Positions 9,298 through 17,720 of a stretch of 64,000 bases of DNA are shown here, piece after piece. The translations under genes and the position numbers were made by a program. The stretch is from the NCBI GenBank assembly GCA_026400535.1, contig JAPLOU010000044.1:1-64000 (forward strand), in the 5' to 3' direction. The stretch comes from Hyphomicrobiales bacterium (GTDB taxonomy: Bacteria; Pseudomonadota; Alphaproteobacteria; Rhizobiales; Beijerinckiaceae). The notes under the pieces are model-generated. The model worked only from the letters and a program-made list of their open reading frames with translations, was not told the origin of the DNA and ran no database searches. Position 1 is the stretch's first letter. Each line of letters starts with the position of its first letter.

Positions 9298-10240
9298 GCC
9301 CGCTGCCCGCGAAAGCCGTGACGATCACCTGACGCTCGGCCTCGCTCAATGGCAGCATCGGCCGACGCACCGCTCCCCCGACCTGGCCCAGCAGCTCCTG
9401 CCAGCACTTCGCGTGCGCCTGCGGCTTCTCGGGCGGACGCGAGGTCTTGAAGGCGTGGCGGACCGGTTCGAGCGACTGCCAGATCGCCCGAGCGCCCCTA
9501 ACGTCACCGGCGAAAGCCCTCTCGGTATACGCATGCATCCGCAGGTCGCCGGCGGTCTGGAACAGGTAGGGCGGGTTGGAGCACAGATAGCACTGCCAGT
9601 TCAGCTCGAGGATGTTGTCGAGCCATTCCTCCTCAGAGGCGGTGGAGACGATGATCCTGTCGCCAGCCATCTGCGTGAGCTTCACATACATCTCGCGCGG
9701 CACACTGTACTTGATGGCGACGATGTTGGGCAGTTCGGCAATCCGCGCGCACAACTCCGGGCTCATCAGATAACCCGAATCCGGATGGCTCCACATGGCG
9801 ATGCCGATGTTCACCCGCTCGGAAATGTACTTGTAGTAGGCGTAAAGGGTCTCATCCTGCGCCTTCAGGAAATGCAGTACCGGCGCATGCACGACAACGA
9901 AGTCGGCGCCGATTGCCTCGGCATAGCGCGCCAGTTCGACGACGGTGTCCATGTTCTGGTCCGAGCAGGACAGGATCACGCCGGCACTTGTGCCGATCTC
10001 GTCGACAGCGATGTCGAAGGCCCGCTTGCGCTCGTCCAGCGACATGGCGAAGAACTCGCCCTGCTTGCCGTTGATGAAGAGGCCGCGGATCCTCAGATCG
10101 TCGATCCAGTGACGGATATTGTTGCGGAAACCGCGCTCATCAAGCGACAGGTCAAGGCCGAAGGGCTGAAGCGCCGCAGCCCAGATACCGCGGAGGTTCT
10201 CTCGCGCATAGGCCTTCGCATCGGTGCGGGCATACTTCAT
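9245..10240 (-). CDS. DapA-superfamily class I aldolase/lyase, divergent active site
   Basis: 331 residues of the DHDPS/NAL TIM barrel. The Schiff-base Lys is in NIVAIKYS, and the GxxGE loop reads NGKQGEFF. Aligned by eye with dihydrodipicolinate synthase, the GTTGE Thr and the catalytic Tyr of YNVPSRTG are replaced (GKQGE, and MWSHPDSG). The PYY motif is PVL. It is therefore not a true DapA and probably cleaves or dehydrates another 2-keto acid. Its ATG at 10240 overlaps the stop of the molybdenum-hydroxylase gene, so it belongs to the kynurenine-type train. Its product could act on a ring-cleavage or keto-acid intermediate; this is a guess. Confidence 0.8.
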   Translation of the reverse strand: MKYARTDAKAYARENLRGIWAAALQPFGLDLSLDERGFRNNIRHWIDDLRIRGLFINGKQGEFFAMSLDERKRAFDIAVDEIGTSAGVILSCSDQNMDTVVELARYAEAIGADFVVVHAPVLHFLKAQDETLYAYYKYISERVNIGIAMWSHPDSGYLMSPELCARIAELPNIVAIKYSVPREMYVKLTQMAGDRIIVSTASEEEWLDNILELNWQCYLCSNPPYLFQTAGDLRMHAYTERAFAGDVRGARAIWQSLEPVRHAFKTSRPPEKPQAHAKCWQELLGQVGGAVRRPMLPLSEAERQVIVTAFAGSGLMPSRGNLAAKAASATA

Positions 10241-12471
10241 CGCGCTTCTCCCTTGCGGGCCTGGGCTTGCAGGGCCGTCCAGATGGTCTGGGCGGTACAT
10301 GGCATGTCGATCCGCGAGACGCCAGCCGGCGCAAGCGCGTCATGGATGGCATTGACGATCGCGGCGGGAATACCGATGCAACCGGCCTCGCCAGCGCCCT
10401 TTGCGCCGAGCAGGTTCATGCGCGATGGCACCGATCGGCTGACGATCCGCGACGGCGGCATGTCGGCAGCGCGCGGGACGCGATAGTCCATCAGGCTTCC
10501 CGTCAGAAGCTGGCCGTCCGGATCATGGACAAGGCGCTCCATCAGGGCCTCGCCCAGACCTTGCGCCAGGCCGCCAAGAAGCTGACCCTTCAGCAAAACA
10601 GGGTTGATCACGACGCCCGCATCATCGATCCAGACGATCTGCCCCACCGTGGGAACGCCGGTGTCCGCATCGATGCTGACGGTCGCCACCACAGCGCCGG
10701 AAGCCCAGGCCTCGCCTTTCGCCTCGTAGCGGACCTCAGTCATCAGTCCCCTGTTGCGGACCCCGGACGCGTGCGCCGCCTTAGCGAGCGCCTCCCAGGA
10801 CAGGCTCGCCGCTCCTGTCCGGCTGACCCATCCCGCAGCGTTCCGAACAAGGGATCGTGGCTCGGCCTGCAAGGTGGTGGCCGCCAGCGCGCGGGCCTTG
10901 CGCAGGAAGATCCGCGCGGCCTTCACGATGGCGCTGCCGCCGATCGGGGTCGAGCGGCTGGCAAGCGCGCCGATTCCCTCCGGCGTCAGCGCGGTATCGC
11001 CATGGACCACCCGCAGGCGGGCCTCCGCGCAGCCCAGCGCGCCCGCCGCAATCTGCGCGGCTGCGGTCTCGCGGCCCTGCCCCTGCGATGTCGAGCCCGT
11101 TGCGACAAGGATCGCACCGGATGGATCGAGGCTGATCGCGGCGCTTTCCCAGCCCTGGCCGCACGGCTCGGCATAGAGCGCCACACCGAGCCCGGCGAGC
11201 CTTCCCAGCGCGCGCAGCCGCGCCACCTCGCGCCGCAAGCGGCTCAAGCCCGCCCTCCGCCGCAAGGCCCTGATCAGACCCGGAAAGTCGGACGCGTCGA
11301 TAATCTCGCCTGCGGCTGTTGCCGATGGCAGGCTGGTGCGCGCGTGGACATTCCTGAGCCTGAGCACGACCGGATCCATGTTGATCGTCCGTGCCGCCGC
11401 GTCGACCAGCCGCTCCATCAAGAGCGTCGCTTCCGGCCGACCGGCGCCGCGGTAGATGCCAACCGGCGCGTGTCCGGTCAGCGCGGCGGAAACAGTGATG
11501 TCGACATGCGGTATCCTGTACGGTCCCGGCAGGATGCGGCCGGCATTGCGCGCAGGCACGGCCCCGGAAAACGGCATCCAGCCGCCCAGCGGAAAGGTGC
11601 CCTCCACGTCCAGCGCCATGAACATCCCGTCGGCCATGACGCCAAGCCGCGCCGACATGCGCCCGCCCCGACCGGCGGTCGCGCTGAGGAAGTCCTCCGA
11701 TCGGGTCGCGGTCCACTTCACCGGGCGTCCGGTCCTGATGGCGGCCAATGCCACCACCGCGTCCTCGGGATAGAGTGACGCTTTGCCTCCGAAGGAGCCG
11801 CCGACATGTGGCGCGATCACGCGCACCTGGTCGGGCGACAGTCTGAGGATGCGGGCCAGATCCAGGCGCGCCCTATGCGGCGTCTGCGTCGGAAGCCAGA
11901 CGTTGAGCACCTGCCGGGCCTCGTCCCAATGCGCCAGCGCCGCACGTGGCTCAAGCGCCATGGGCGCGAGCAGCGCGTGCTGCACAGAAACCGCAATCAC
12001 ATGATCGGCTCGCGCCATCGCCGCCGGCACGTCACCCTGCGACCAGCTCTGCCGCAGGGCCTCGCGCGGCCCGGGCAGGTCCGGCGTGATCTCGAGGCCG
12101 ATGCTCTCCGCAAGATCCATGGCCGTCCAGCGGTCCTGTGCCACCACGGCGGCAACGGGCTGACCGAGGCACAGAACGCGGTCCTGCGCCAGCAAGGGAG
12201 CCGGATGCGCGCACAGGCCAGGAACCAGCGGATTGACGGACGTCCGCCCAAGAGCGGCGACCTCGGCGCCCGTCAGGGTGAGGATCGCATCCGCCGAGCG
12301 GCGCGCCGGCTCCGCATCGAGCCGCGTAATGACCCCGCCGGCATGGGCGCTGCGGGTAAAGCAGAGGAACAGGCAACCCGGTGGCGCAAGATCGTCCACA
12401 AAGGTAGCCTGTCCACGCACGAGGGCATCATCCTCGCGTCGCACCGATGCTGTACCGAATACGCGGCTCAC
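10237..12471 (-). CDS. Xanthine-dehydrogenase-family molybdopterin-binding subunit (CoxL/XdhB type)
   Basis: 744 residues. It has the N-terminal aldehyde-oxidase/xanthine-dehydrogenase hammerhead domain, then the molybdopterin domain with GGSFGGK, YRGAGRPEA and the catalytic Glu in GAKGAGEAG. Such subunits hydroxylate N-heteroaromatics, aldehydes or CO at a Mo centre. The GTG start overlaps the stop of the upstream 3-hydroxyanthranilate dioxygenase gene. The partner 2Fe-2S and FAD subunits that these enzymes need are not adjacent and not seen in the window, so it must borrow them or be a split complex. The substrate is unknown; an aromatic in the tryptophan/kynurenine route is a reasonable guess. 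Confidence 0.87.
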   Translation of the reverse strand: MSRVFGTASVRREDDALVRGQATFVDDLAPPGCLFLCFTRSAHAGGVITRLDAEPARRSADAILTLTGAEVAALGRTSVNPLVPGLCAHPAPLLAQDRVLCLGQPVAAVVAQDRWTAMDLAESIGLEITPDLPGPREALRQSWSQGDVPAAMARADHVIAVSVQHALLAPMALEPRAALAHWDEARQVLNVWLPTQTPHRARLDLARILRLSPDQVRVIAPHVGGSFGGKASLYPEDAVVALAAIRTGRPVKWTATRSEDFLSATAGRGGRMSARLGVMADGMFMALDVEGTFPLGGWMPFSGAVPARNAGRILPGPYRIPHVDITVSAALTGHAPVGIYRGAGRPEATLLMERLVDAAARTINMDPVVLRLRNVHARTSLPSATAAGEIIDASDFPGLIRALRRRAGLSRLRREVARLRALGRLAGLGVALYAEPCGQGWESAAISLDPSGAILVATGSTSQGQGRETAAAQIAAGALGCAEARLRVVHGDTALTPEGIGALASRSTPIGGSAIVKAARIFLRKARALAATTLQAEPRSLVRNAAGWVSRTGAASLSWEALAKAAHASGVRNRGLMTEVRYEAKGEAWASGAVVATVSIDADTGVPTVGQIVWIDDAGVVINPVLLKGQLLGGLAQGLGEALMERLVHDPDGQLLTGSLMDYRVPRAADMPPSRIVSRSVPSRMNLLGAKGAGEAGCIGIPAAIVNAIHDALAPAGVSRIDMPCTAQTIWTALQAQARKGEAR

Positions 12472-13013
12472 TTCGCCTGCGGCCGGCCCGGATTGACGTG
12501 TCCGCAGCGCTTGCAGGTCTGGTTCGCCGGGTCGGCGTAGTAGGCTTCGAACACCGGCGGCATGTCACGTTCCAGATTCTCGATATGCACCGCCTTCTCG
12601 AAAATCACGGCGTTGCAGCTCTGGCAGTACCAGCGATGCGTGTCGAGCATTCCATTCTTGCGGATCCGCTCGACGATCAGGCCGACCGTGTTCGCAGGCC
12701 GCATCGGCGCGTGCGGGACCCCGGCCGGAAGGACATAGATAGAGCCCTCATTGATCTTCACATCATGGGGCTTGCCATCCTTCTGGATGCGCAGGGTCAT
12801 CTCACCGGTCAACTGGAAGAAGAATTCTTCGGTCTGGTTGACGTGGTAGTCGGTCCGCGCATTGGGTCCGCCCACAACCGTGACCATGAAATCATCCATC
12901 CGGAAAATGGTCTTGGCCGCCGTCGGCGGCTTGAGTTGCTCCCGGTTCTCGTTGATCCACTTGATCAGGTTGAACGAGGCGGGTTCAGCGGCGATCTGCG
13001 GCAAAGTGGACAT
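12468..13013 (-). CDS. nbaC: 3-hydroxyanthranilate 3,4-dioxygenase
   Basis: 181 residues, the usual length for bacterial HAAO. The cupin iron ligands are visible (DYHVNQTEEFFFQL with His and Glu, then VPHAPMRP with His). The C-terminal rubredoxin-like site has both CxxC pairs (WYCQSC and CKRC). It opens 3-hydroxyanthranilate to 2-amino-3-carboxymuconate semialdehyde with O2. ATG 13013 has GGAGC just upstream. It lies between kynureninase and the Mo-hydroxylase gene. The next enzymes of the 2-nitrobenzoate/kynurenine meta route (decarboxylase NbaD, dehydrogenase NbaE) are not in the window. Confidence 0.95.
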   Translation of the reverse strand: MSTLPQIAAEPASFNLIKWINENREQLKPPTAAKTIFRMDDFMVTVVGGPNARTDYHVNQTEEFFFQLTGEMTLRIQKDGKPHDVKINEGSIYVLPAGVPHAPMRPANTVGLIVERIRKNGMLDTHRWYCQSCNAVIFEKAVHIENLERDMPPVFEAYYADPANQTCKRCGHVNPGRPQAK

Positions 13014-13068
13014 GGTCTGTGCTCCTGCGGATAATGTGTCTGTTGAAGGATGGGTCGCGGGCACCCTC

Positions 13069-14319
13069 TCAGGTGGTCGGACCGTCGCGCTCACCGGCAA
13101 AGCGTCGCCAGTCGCCTGTCTCCAGGATGTCGCGCAGGATGTCGGCGGCGCGCCAGACCTCGTCGAAGCTGGTGTAAAGCGGCGTCAATCCGAAGCGCAG
13201 GATGTCCGGCGCGCGGAAATCACCGACGACTCCACGGCTGATCAGCGCCTTCATGATGCGGAAACCCTCGGGATGGCTCCACGAGACCTGGCTGCCACGG
13301 ACCCGCTCATCGCGCGGCGAAGCAAGAGCAAGGTCATACCGGGCCGCATAGGCGTCGACGCAGGCGATGAAGTAGCGGGTCAACTGCACGCTCTTGGCGC
13401 GGACGGCCTGCATCGATGTCCTGTCCCAGATATCCAGCGATGCCTCCAGCGCGGCATAGGACAGGATCGGCGGCGTGCCGCACTGGAAGGCGCGGATGCC
13501 CGCATCCGGCGCGTAATCAAGGCTGAAGGCAAACGGATCGCTGTGGCCAAGCCAGCCGGTCAAGGGCTGGCGGACATGGGGTTGATGCCGCTTCGGACAG
13601 TAGACGAAAGCGGGCGCGCCGGGCCCGCCATTGAGATACTTGTAGCCGCAACCGACAGCGAAATCGGCCTTCGCTGCGGTCAGGTCGACCTCGAGCGCGC
13701 CGGCGCTGTGCGCCAGATCCCAGATCATCAGGGCTCCGGCCGCCTGCACCTCGGCCGTCACGGCAGCCATGTCGTGGAAGGCCCCCGACCGGAAATCGAC
13801 ATGGGTGAGCAGGACGACGCCAGCCCCGTCGAGCAGCGTTGCCAGCGGCCTGTCCGGCGTCGCAATCCTGATCTCGATGTCGCCCAGGAGATCGCGGATG
13901 CCCTGGAGCATGTAGATGTCGGTCGGGAAATTCGACGCCTCCGACACGAAGACGCGGCGAGCCGGGCGCAGCCGCAGCGCCGCGCAGACCACCTTGAAGA
14001 TGTTGAGCGAGGTGCTGTCGAGGGCGATCACCTCGCCGGCCTTAGCACCGATCAGCCGGCCGATCCGGTCACCGACCACCTGCGGCTTCACGAACCATCC
14101 GGCCGTGTTCCAGCTGGCGATCAGGTTGTCGCCCCATTCCTGCCGGAGCGTGGCCAGGAGCCGACCCTCCGCACCCTTCGGCAGGGCGCCCAGGGAATTG
14201 CCGTCGAGGTAGATCTTGCCCTGCGGCAGATGAAAGCTGTCCCTCAGGCCGGCGAGGCCGTCCGCTGCATCGAGCGTCTCGGCTTCGCGTCGCAGGCCAG
14301 CCAGTTCAGTGCTCGGCAT
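13069..14319 (-). CDS. kynU: Kynureninase
   Basis: 416 residues of a PLP fold-type-I enzyme with the kynureninase hallmarks: YLDGNSLGALP near the N-terminus, DLAHSAGALEVDL with the PLP Asp, and the Schiff-base Lys in GCGYKYLNGGPGAPAF. It cleaves kynurenine or 3-hydroxykynurenine to anthranilate or 3-hydroxyanthranilate plus alanine. Its start overlaps the formamidase stop by one base. With a downstream HAAO, 3-hydroxykynurenine would be the useful substrate, but no kynurenine 3-monooxygenase gene is present nearby. Confidence 0.95.
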   Translation of the reverse strand: MPSTELAGLRREAETLDAADGLAGLRDSFHLPQGKIYLDGNSLGALPKGAEGRLLATLRQEWGDNLIASWNTAGWFVKPQVVGDRIGRLIGAKAGEVIALDSTSLNIFKVVCAALRLRPARRVFVSEASNFPTDIYMLQGIRDLLGDIEIRIATPDRPLATLLDGAGVVLLTHVDFRSGAFHDMAAVTAEVQAAGALMIWDLAHSAGALEVDLTAAKADFAVGCGYKYLNGGPGAPAFVYCPKRHQPHVRQPLTGWLGHSDPFAFSLDYAPDAGIRAFQCGTPPILSYAALEASLDIWDRTSMQAVRAKSVQLTRYFIACVDAYAARYDLALASPRDERVRGSQVSWSHPEGFRIMKALISRGVVGDFRAPDILRFGLTPLYTSFDEVWRAADILRDILETGDWRRFAGERDGPTT

Positions 14320-15179
14320 CAGGTTGTCTTTCCATGTGCAAGGTCCAGCGTGGCGCGCGTCATCCGCGATCCAGGATCGGCGAGGTCCATCAGCGAATTG
14401 AAGTGATTGAGCCCCGGCTGAATGTAGACCTCCAGCGCGGGCATCAGCAAGCGCCAGGCCGCCGCCAGCGCCTGAGACTGGCGGTGAAAACCCGGTGTCT
14501 CATGCTCGGCCCAGGTCATGGCCACAGGGCAGCGCAGCAGTGGGGTCTGGTGCGCAGGGCTGTTGCGCAGGGCCTCGGCCTCATCCATGCGCATGACATC
14601 GTTGACATAACTCAGGCGGACCGGCTTGAGATCGAACACGCCCCCGATCAGGTGCAGCCCTGCCAGCGCGGGCAGGCCGGCGACGCCGCGCACTGCGGCC
14701 ATCGCGGCAAGATGGGCACCAGCCGAGTGCCCTGCTAGCACGATCCGGCCGGTATCGAAACCCAGTTCGGGCGCCCGTGCGACCAGAAAGGCCAGGGCCG
14801 TCACGACGTCATGAACAATGCCGTCCAGCCGCGTCGTCTCCCCCAGGCGATAGCTGATGGCCACATAGTTCACGCCGCCCGCGCGCATGGCCGGCGCCGG
14901 AAAGCTGGCGAAGTCCTTGGACAGCGCCTGCCAGAACCCGCCATGGATGAACACGACCAGCGGCGCGCCACGCCCAGCGCAGGGGAAATAGTCAAGGACA
15001 TGCCGCTCATCAGGTCCGTAGGCCAAGCCAAGCTGCGCTGATGATCCGACGGCGGCGCGCGCCAGCCGACTCTGTTCTGCATAAAGCCAGATGTAATGCT
15101 CGATCCGTTCCACGGTCTTGCTGGGGGAGAAGTCAAGATCGAGGGCGGCCTTCAAGGCCGCGTCAGGCTGCCCGTTCAT
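14319..15179 (-). CDS. Alpha/beta hydrolase, probable kynurenine formamidase (arylformamidase)
   Basis: 286 residues. The esterase/lipase-type HGGFW oxyanion motif (residues about 75-79) is characteristic of the animal/yeast-like kynurenine formamidases. The nucleophile elbow is GHSAGAH, and a late GLNHFNSL supplies the His. This is not the metal-dependent KynB type. It would hydrolyse N-formylkynurenine to kynurenine, fitting its place between the dioxygenase and kynureninase genes, both of which overlap it by a few bases. Substrate assignment rests mainly on context. Confidence 0.85.
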   Translation of the reverse strand: MNGQPDAALKAALDLDFSPSKTVERIEHYIWLYAEQSRLARAAVGSSAQLGLAYGPDERHVLDYFPCAGRGAPLVVFIHGGFWQALSKDFASFPAPAMRAGGVNYVAISYRLGETTRLDGIVHDVVTALAFLVARAPELGFDTGRIVLAGHSAGAHLAAMAAVRGVAGLPALAGLHLIGGVFDLKPVRLSYVNDVMRMDEAEALRNSPAHQTPLLRCPVAMTWAEHETPGFHRQSQALAAAWRLLMPALEVYIQPGLNHFNSLMDLADPGSRMTRATLDLAHGKTT

Positions 15180-16342
15180 GCCACGCCGGTCCTGCCCACC
15201 GCGCTCTTCGCCGTGCCGACCCGGGCCTCCCGCAACAGATCGACAAAGGACGTCCCCCCGGTCCCGAGGCTGCCCATGCGGCCCGAGGGCTTGAGGATGT
15301 CATCGACGCTGAGCCCGATGTGGCGCCGCCGGAAGATGTCGCGCTGTTCGACGGCCACACCATACGCAGCCCTCGGCTCGGCATGGCCCTCCACGGCCAC
15401 GCGCTGGCGCACCGTTGCCGCCGCGAAGTCCTGCACGAAGGCGCGGTAAAGTGTCGGCATGGAGTTCCGCATCTCCCTGAGGAACGCACCGGCTTGGCCC
15501 TCATGGCTGATGCCCAAAGCTGGGTCTGATGTCTGGATCAGGGAACGCTGCCCGGCACTGCCGCCAGCAATCACGACAGGGTTGGGCCAAACCCCCTCAT
15601 AGATCGCTCCGGGCTCCGGCCAGCCGGCGAGATGGGGCCCTATCCAGTAAAAGACGATGTAAGGATCGCACCATTCCTGCGTCCGTTCGAGCGCGATGAT
15701 CAGCGTTGGCAGGCCTTCCGCCAGCTGCCACAGCGCGCGCGCCAGGCCAGGAAGGTCTCCGGCATCCGCATGGCGAGCGGCATCCGCCGCGGCCGCGATC
15801 AGTGGCGCGCCGAGGATCTCGATGCCGAGCGTCGCGGTGAAGGACCAGGTCTCGTCCGAGCCACCGGGAAAGCCCAACAGCACGGTCGCATTGTCCGCCG
15901 AAACCGGACTGCCCAGGTCCACCCGCCGACAGGTCTGAAGCGTCATGGACGCATGCAAGACCAGCGGCTTGCGGCCCAGCATGGCGGCAAGCTGGCAGAC
16001 AGGAACCGCGGGATTGGCCGGAATCTGGACATCGGGCTCGGCATCGCCCCAGACCCAGGCATTTTTCAGCACGCTCAGCGCCAGAAAGACGCTCTCCTGT
16101 TCCGCCGGCATGGCAAGTTGTGCGACATCAAGGGGCGGCAACACCCGGATGGCATGCCTGACCCGCCGCATCCCGATCAAGGCGGCCAGATCCCGCGCAA
16201 CGGCACCCCAGGCCGAGAACCAGTCCGGGTCCGTCACCAGCGGGGCCGCCTCGGGCACGAAGCCGGTCGTGGCGCTGATCCCGTAATCCGCCAGAGCTCC
16301 GAGGGTCTGCCGGGGCGCAACGGGCGTGGCTGCACATGTCAT
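15176..16342 (-). CDS. Indoleamine 2,3-dioxygenase-family heme protein
   Basis: 388 residues. The IDO-family core is present: GGSAGQRSLIQ, HEGQAGAFLREMRNSMP and YRAF, with the likely proximal heme His in RRRHIGLSVDDIL. The protein shows none of the bacterial tryptophan 2,3-dioxygenase (KynA) hallmarks. IDO-type enzymes open the indole ring of tryptophan or related indoles to the N-formylkynurenine type. It overlaps the formamidase gene by 4 bases. Bacterial IDOs often have poor affinity for tryptophan, so another indole substrate is possible. Confidence 0.88.
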   Translation of the reverse strand: MTCAATPVAPRQTLGALADYGISATTGFVPEAAPLVTDPDWFSAWGAVARDLAALIGMRRVRHAIRVLPPLDVAQLAMPAEQESVFLALSVLKNAWVWGDAEPDVQIPANPAVPVCQLAAMLGRKPLVLHASMTLQTCRRVDLGSPVSADNATVLLGFPGGSDETWSFTATLGIEILGAPLIAAAADAARHADAGDLPGLARALWQLAEGLPTLIIALERTQEWCDPYIVFYWIGPHLAGWPEPGAIYEGVWPNPVVIAGGSAGQRSLIQTSDPALGISHEGQAGAFLREMRNSMPTLYRAFVQDFAAATVRQRVAVEGHAEPRAAYGVAVEQRDIFRRRHIGLSVDDILKPSGRMGSLGTGGTSFVDLLREARVGTAKSAVGRTGVA

Positions 16343-16432
16343 GACAGGCCTTTTTCACTAACGGTCGCCACATCAGCGGACCATGGCCGATTCCGCGCCG
16401 GAGGAGGAGCCCCCTGCAGCGCGGGATACATG

Positions 16433-17719
16433 TCAGGCGGCGCGTTCGTCGATCCAGTCGCACGCCTGCATCCACCAGTAAGCGCCTTGCGTGGCGGCGC
16501 GCCCGACCGGACCGCCGGCCCAGCGCACGGCCCAGGGCGAGAACATGCGCCAGCGCCCGTCCCCGTCGGCAATGGCAGCCGCCAAGACGATCGCCACGGC
16601 GGCTGTCTGGGCCACGCCATGCCCCCCGAAGGCAGAGGACAGCCACAGGCCGTCCTTCAGGCGCGTCACATGGGGCATCATGTGTGTCGCATAGCCCATC
16701 ACGCCGGGCCAGGCATGGCTGATGCTGACATCCTCAAGCTGGGGATAGACCGACAGGATGTCACGGCGCATCATCGCCCGAAGGGCCGGCGGTTCGCGCG
16801 TGTCGGTCGTGATGCGACCGCCCCAGAGCAGCCTGTCGCCAGCGACGATGCGGTAATAATCGCCGGCGCGCCGGCTGTCCGACAGGGCTCCGCGCCAGGT
16901 CAGGGCCTGCGCCAGGCGCGGACCAAGCGGTTCGGTCACGGCCACATAGGTCGCGACCGGCAGGAGCGCCTGCGCAGCGGCGCGGTGGATGCCGCCAAGG
17001 TCGGCATTGCCCGCCAAGACCACATGGCGCGCGCTGATGTCCGGGCCGGAGCCGGTTCGCACGCGCCAGCCGGCGCCCTCGGCGATCAGCGCAACGGCCT
17101 GTGTTCCTTCATGGACCAGGCCGCCCGCCCGCTCGATCCGCCGGGCCAGCGCCAGCGCCAGATTGAGCGGGTGGAGCTGAAAGGCGCTGGGGTCATGACT
17201 GGCCTCGAAATACCGTTGCGTGCGCGCGACGGCCCGGACCCGTTCGACGCTCCATGGCTCGGTGGCCGTTCCCAGACGCGCGGCCATCTCGCGGGTGCGG
17301 GCCGCGAAATCCGCGCCCTGCTTCGTGCGGTAAACGGTGAGCTTGCCTGTGCCCATGATCAGGGCGGGATCTGCCGCGAGCGCCACCTCGCGCACGAGTT
17401 CAACACCCTCACGGGACAGGCCATAAAGCGCACGCGCCGCCGTCTCGCCGACACGGGCGATGATCGGCGCCGCCCGCTGCGCAAAGCCCGGGCTGACAAA
17501 GCCACCGTTGCGGCCCGATGCACCCCAGCCGATCCGCCGGCGTTCCAGCACCGCGACGCCAAGCCCGCGCTCTGCCAGCAGCCGGCCGATATGCAGGCCA
17601 GCGAAGCCGCCGCCAACGATGCAGACATCGAGCTTCACGGATGCTGCGGGTTGTGGTCGCGCCGGATCGTCCCAGCGCGTGGCCGCATACCAGCTGTCAG
17701 GGTAGTCGTTTTGCCCCAT
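16433..17719 (-). CDS. FAD-dependent amine/amino-acid oxidoreductase (DAO family)
   Basis: 428 residues of a DadA/PuuB-like flavoprotein. The FAD dinucleotide motif is VCIVGGGFAGLHIGRLLAERG (residues about 31-51), followed by WGASGRNGGF, a hallmark of the gamma-glutamylputrescine-oxidase-like branch, and the C-terminal FAD-contact GGHGVAQT. It would oxidise a secondary or primary amine or D-amino acid with O2 or a quinone. It is 90 bases upstream of the IDO-like gene and one base after the class V aminotransferase-like gene. It lacks kynurenine-monooxygenase features, so it does not fill that pathway gap. Confidence 0.87.
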   Translation of the reverse strand: MGQNDYPDSWYAATRWDDPARPQPAASVKLDVCIVGGGFAGLHIGRLLAERGLGVAVLERRRIGWGASGRNGGFVSPGFAQRAAPIIARVGETAARALYGLSREGVELVREVALAADPALIMGTGKLTVYRTKQGADFAARTREMAARLGTATEPWSVERVRAVARTQRYFEASHDPSAFQLHPLNLALALARRIERAGGLVHEGTQAVALIAEGAGWRVRTGSGPDISARHVVLAGNADLGGIHRAAAQALLPVATYVAVTEPLGPRLAQALTWRGALSDSRRAGDYYRIVAGDRLLWGGRITTDTREPPALRAMMRRDILSVYPQLEDVSISHAWPGVMGYATHMMPHVTRLKDGLWLSSAFGGHGVAQTAAVAIVLAAAIADGDGRWRMFSPWAVRWAGGPVGRAATQGAYWWMQACDWIDERAA

Positions 17720-17720
17720 C

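Noticed and set aside
8801-10486. A 561-codon open frame on the plus strand
   Set aside because: It is antisense to the DapA-like and Mo-hydroxylase genes, whose proteins show clear family motifs. Open antisense frames are common in high-GC genes.
16343-16432. A 30-codon leader-like frame ahead of the IDO-like gene
   Set aside because: It has no tryptophan run, no terminator-type hairpin and no ribosome site, so no attenuation evidence.
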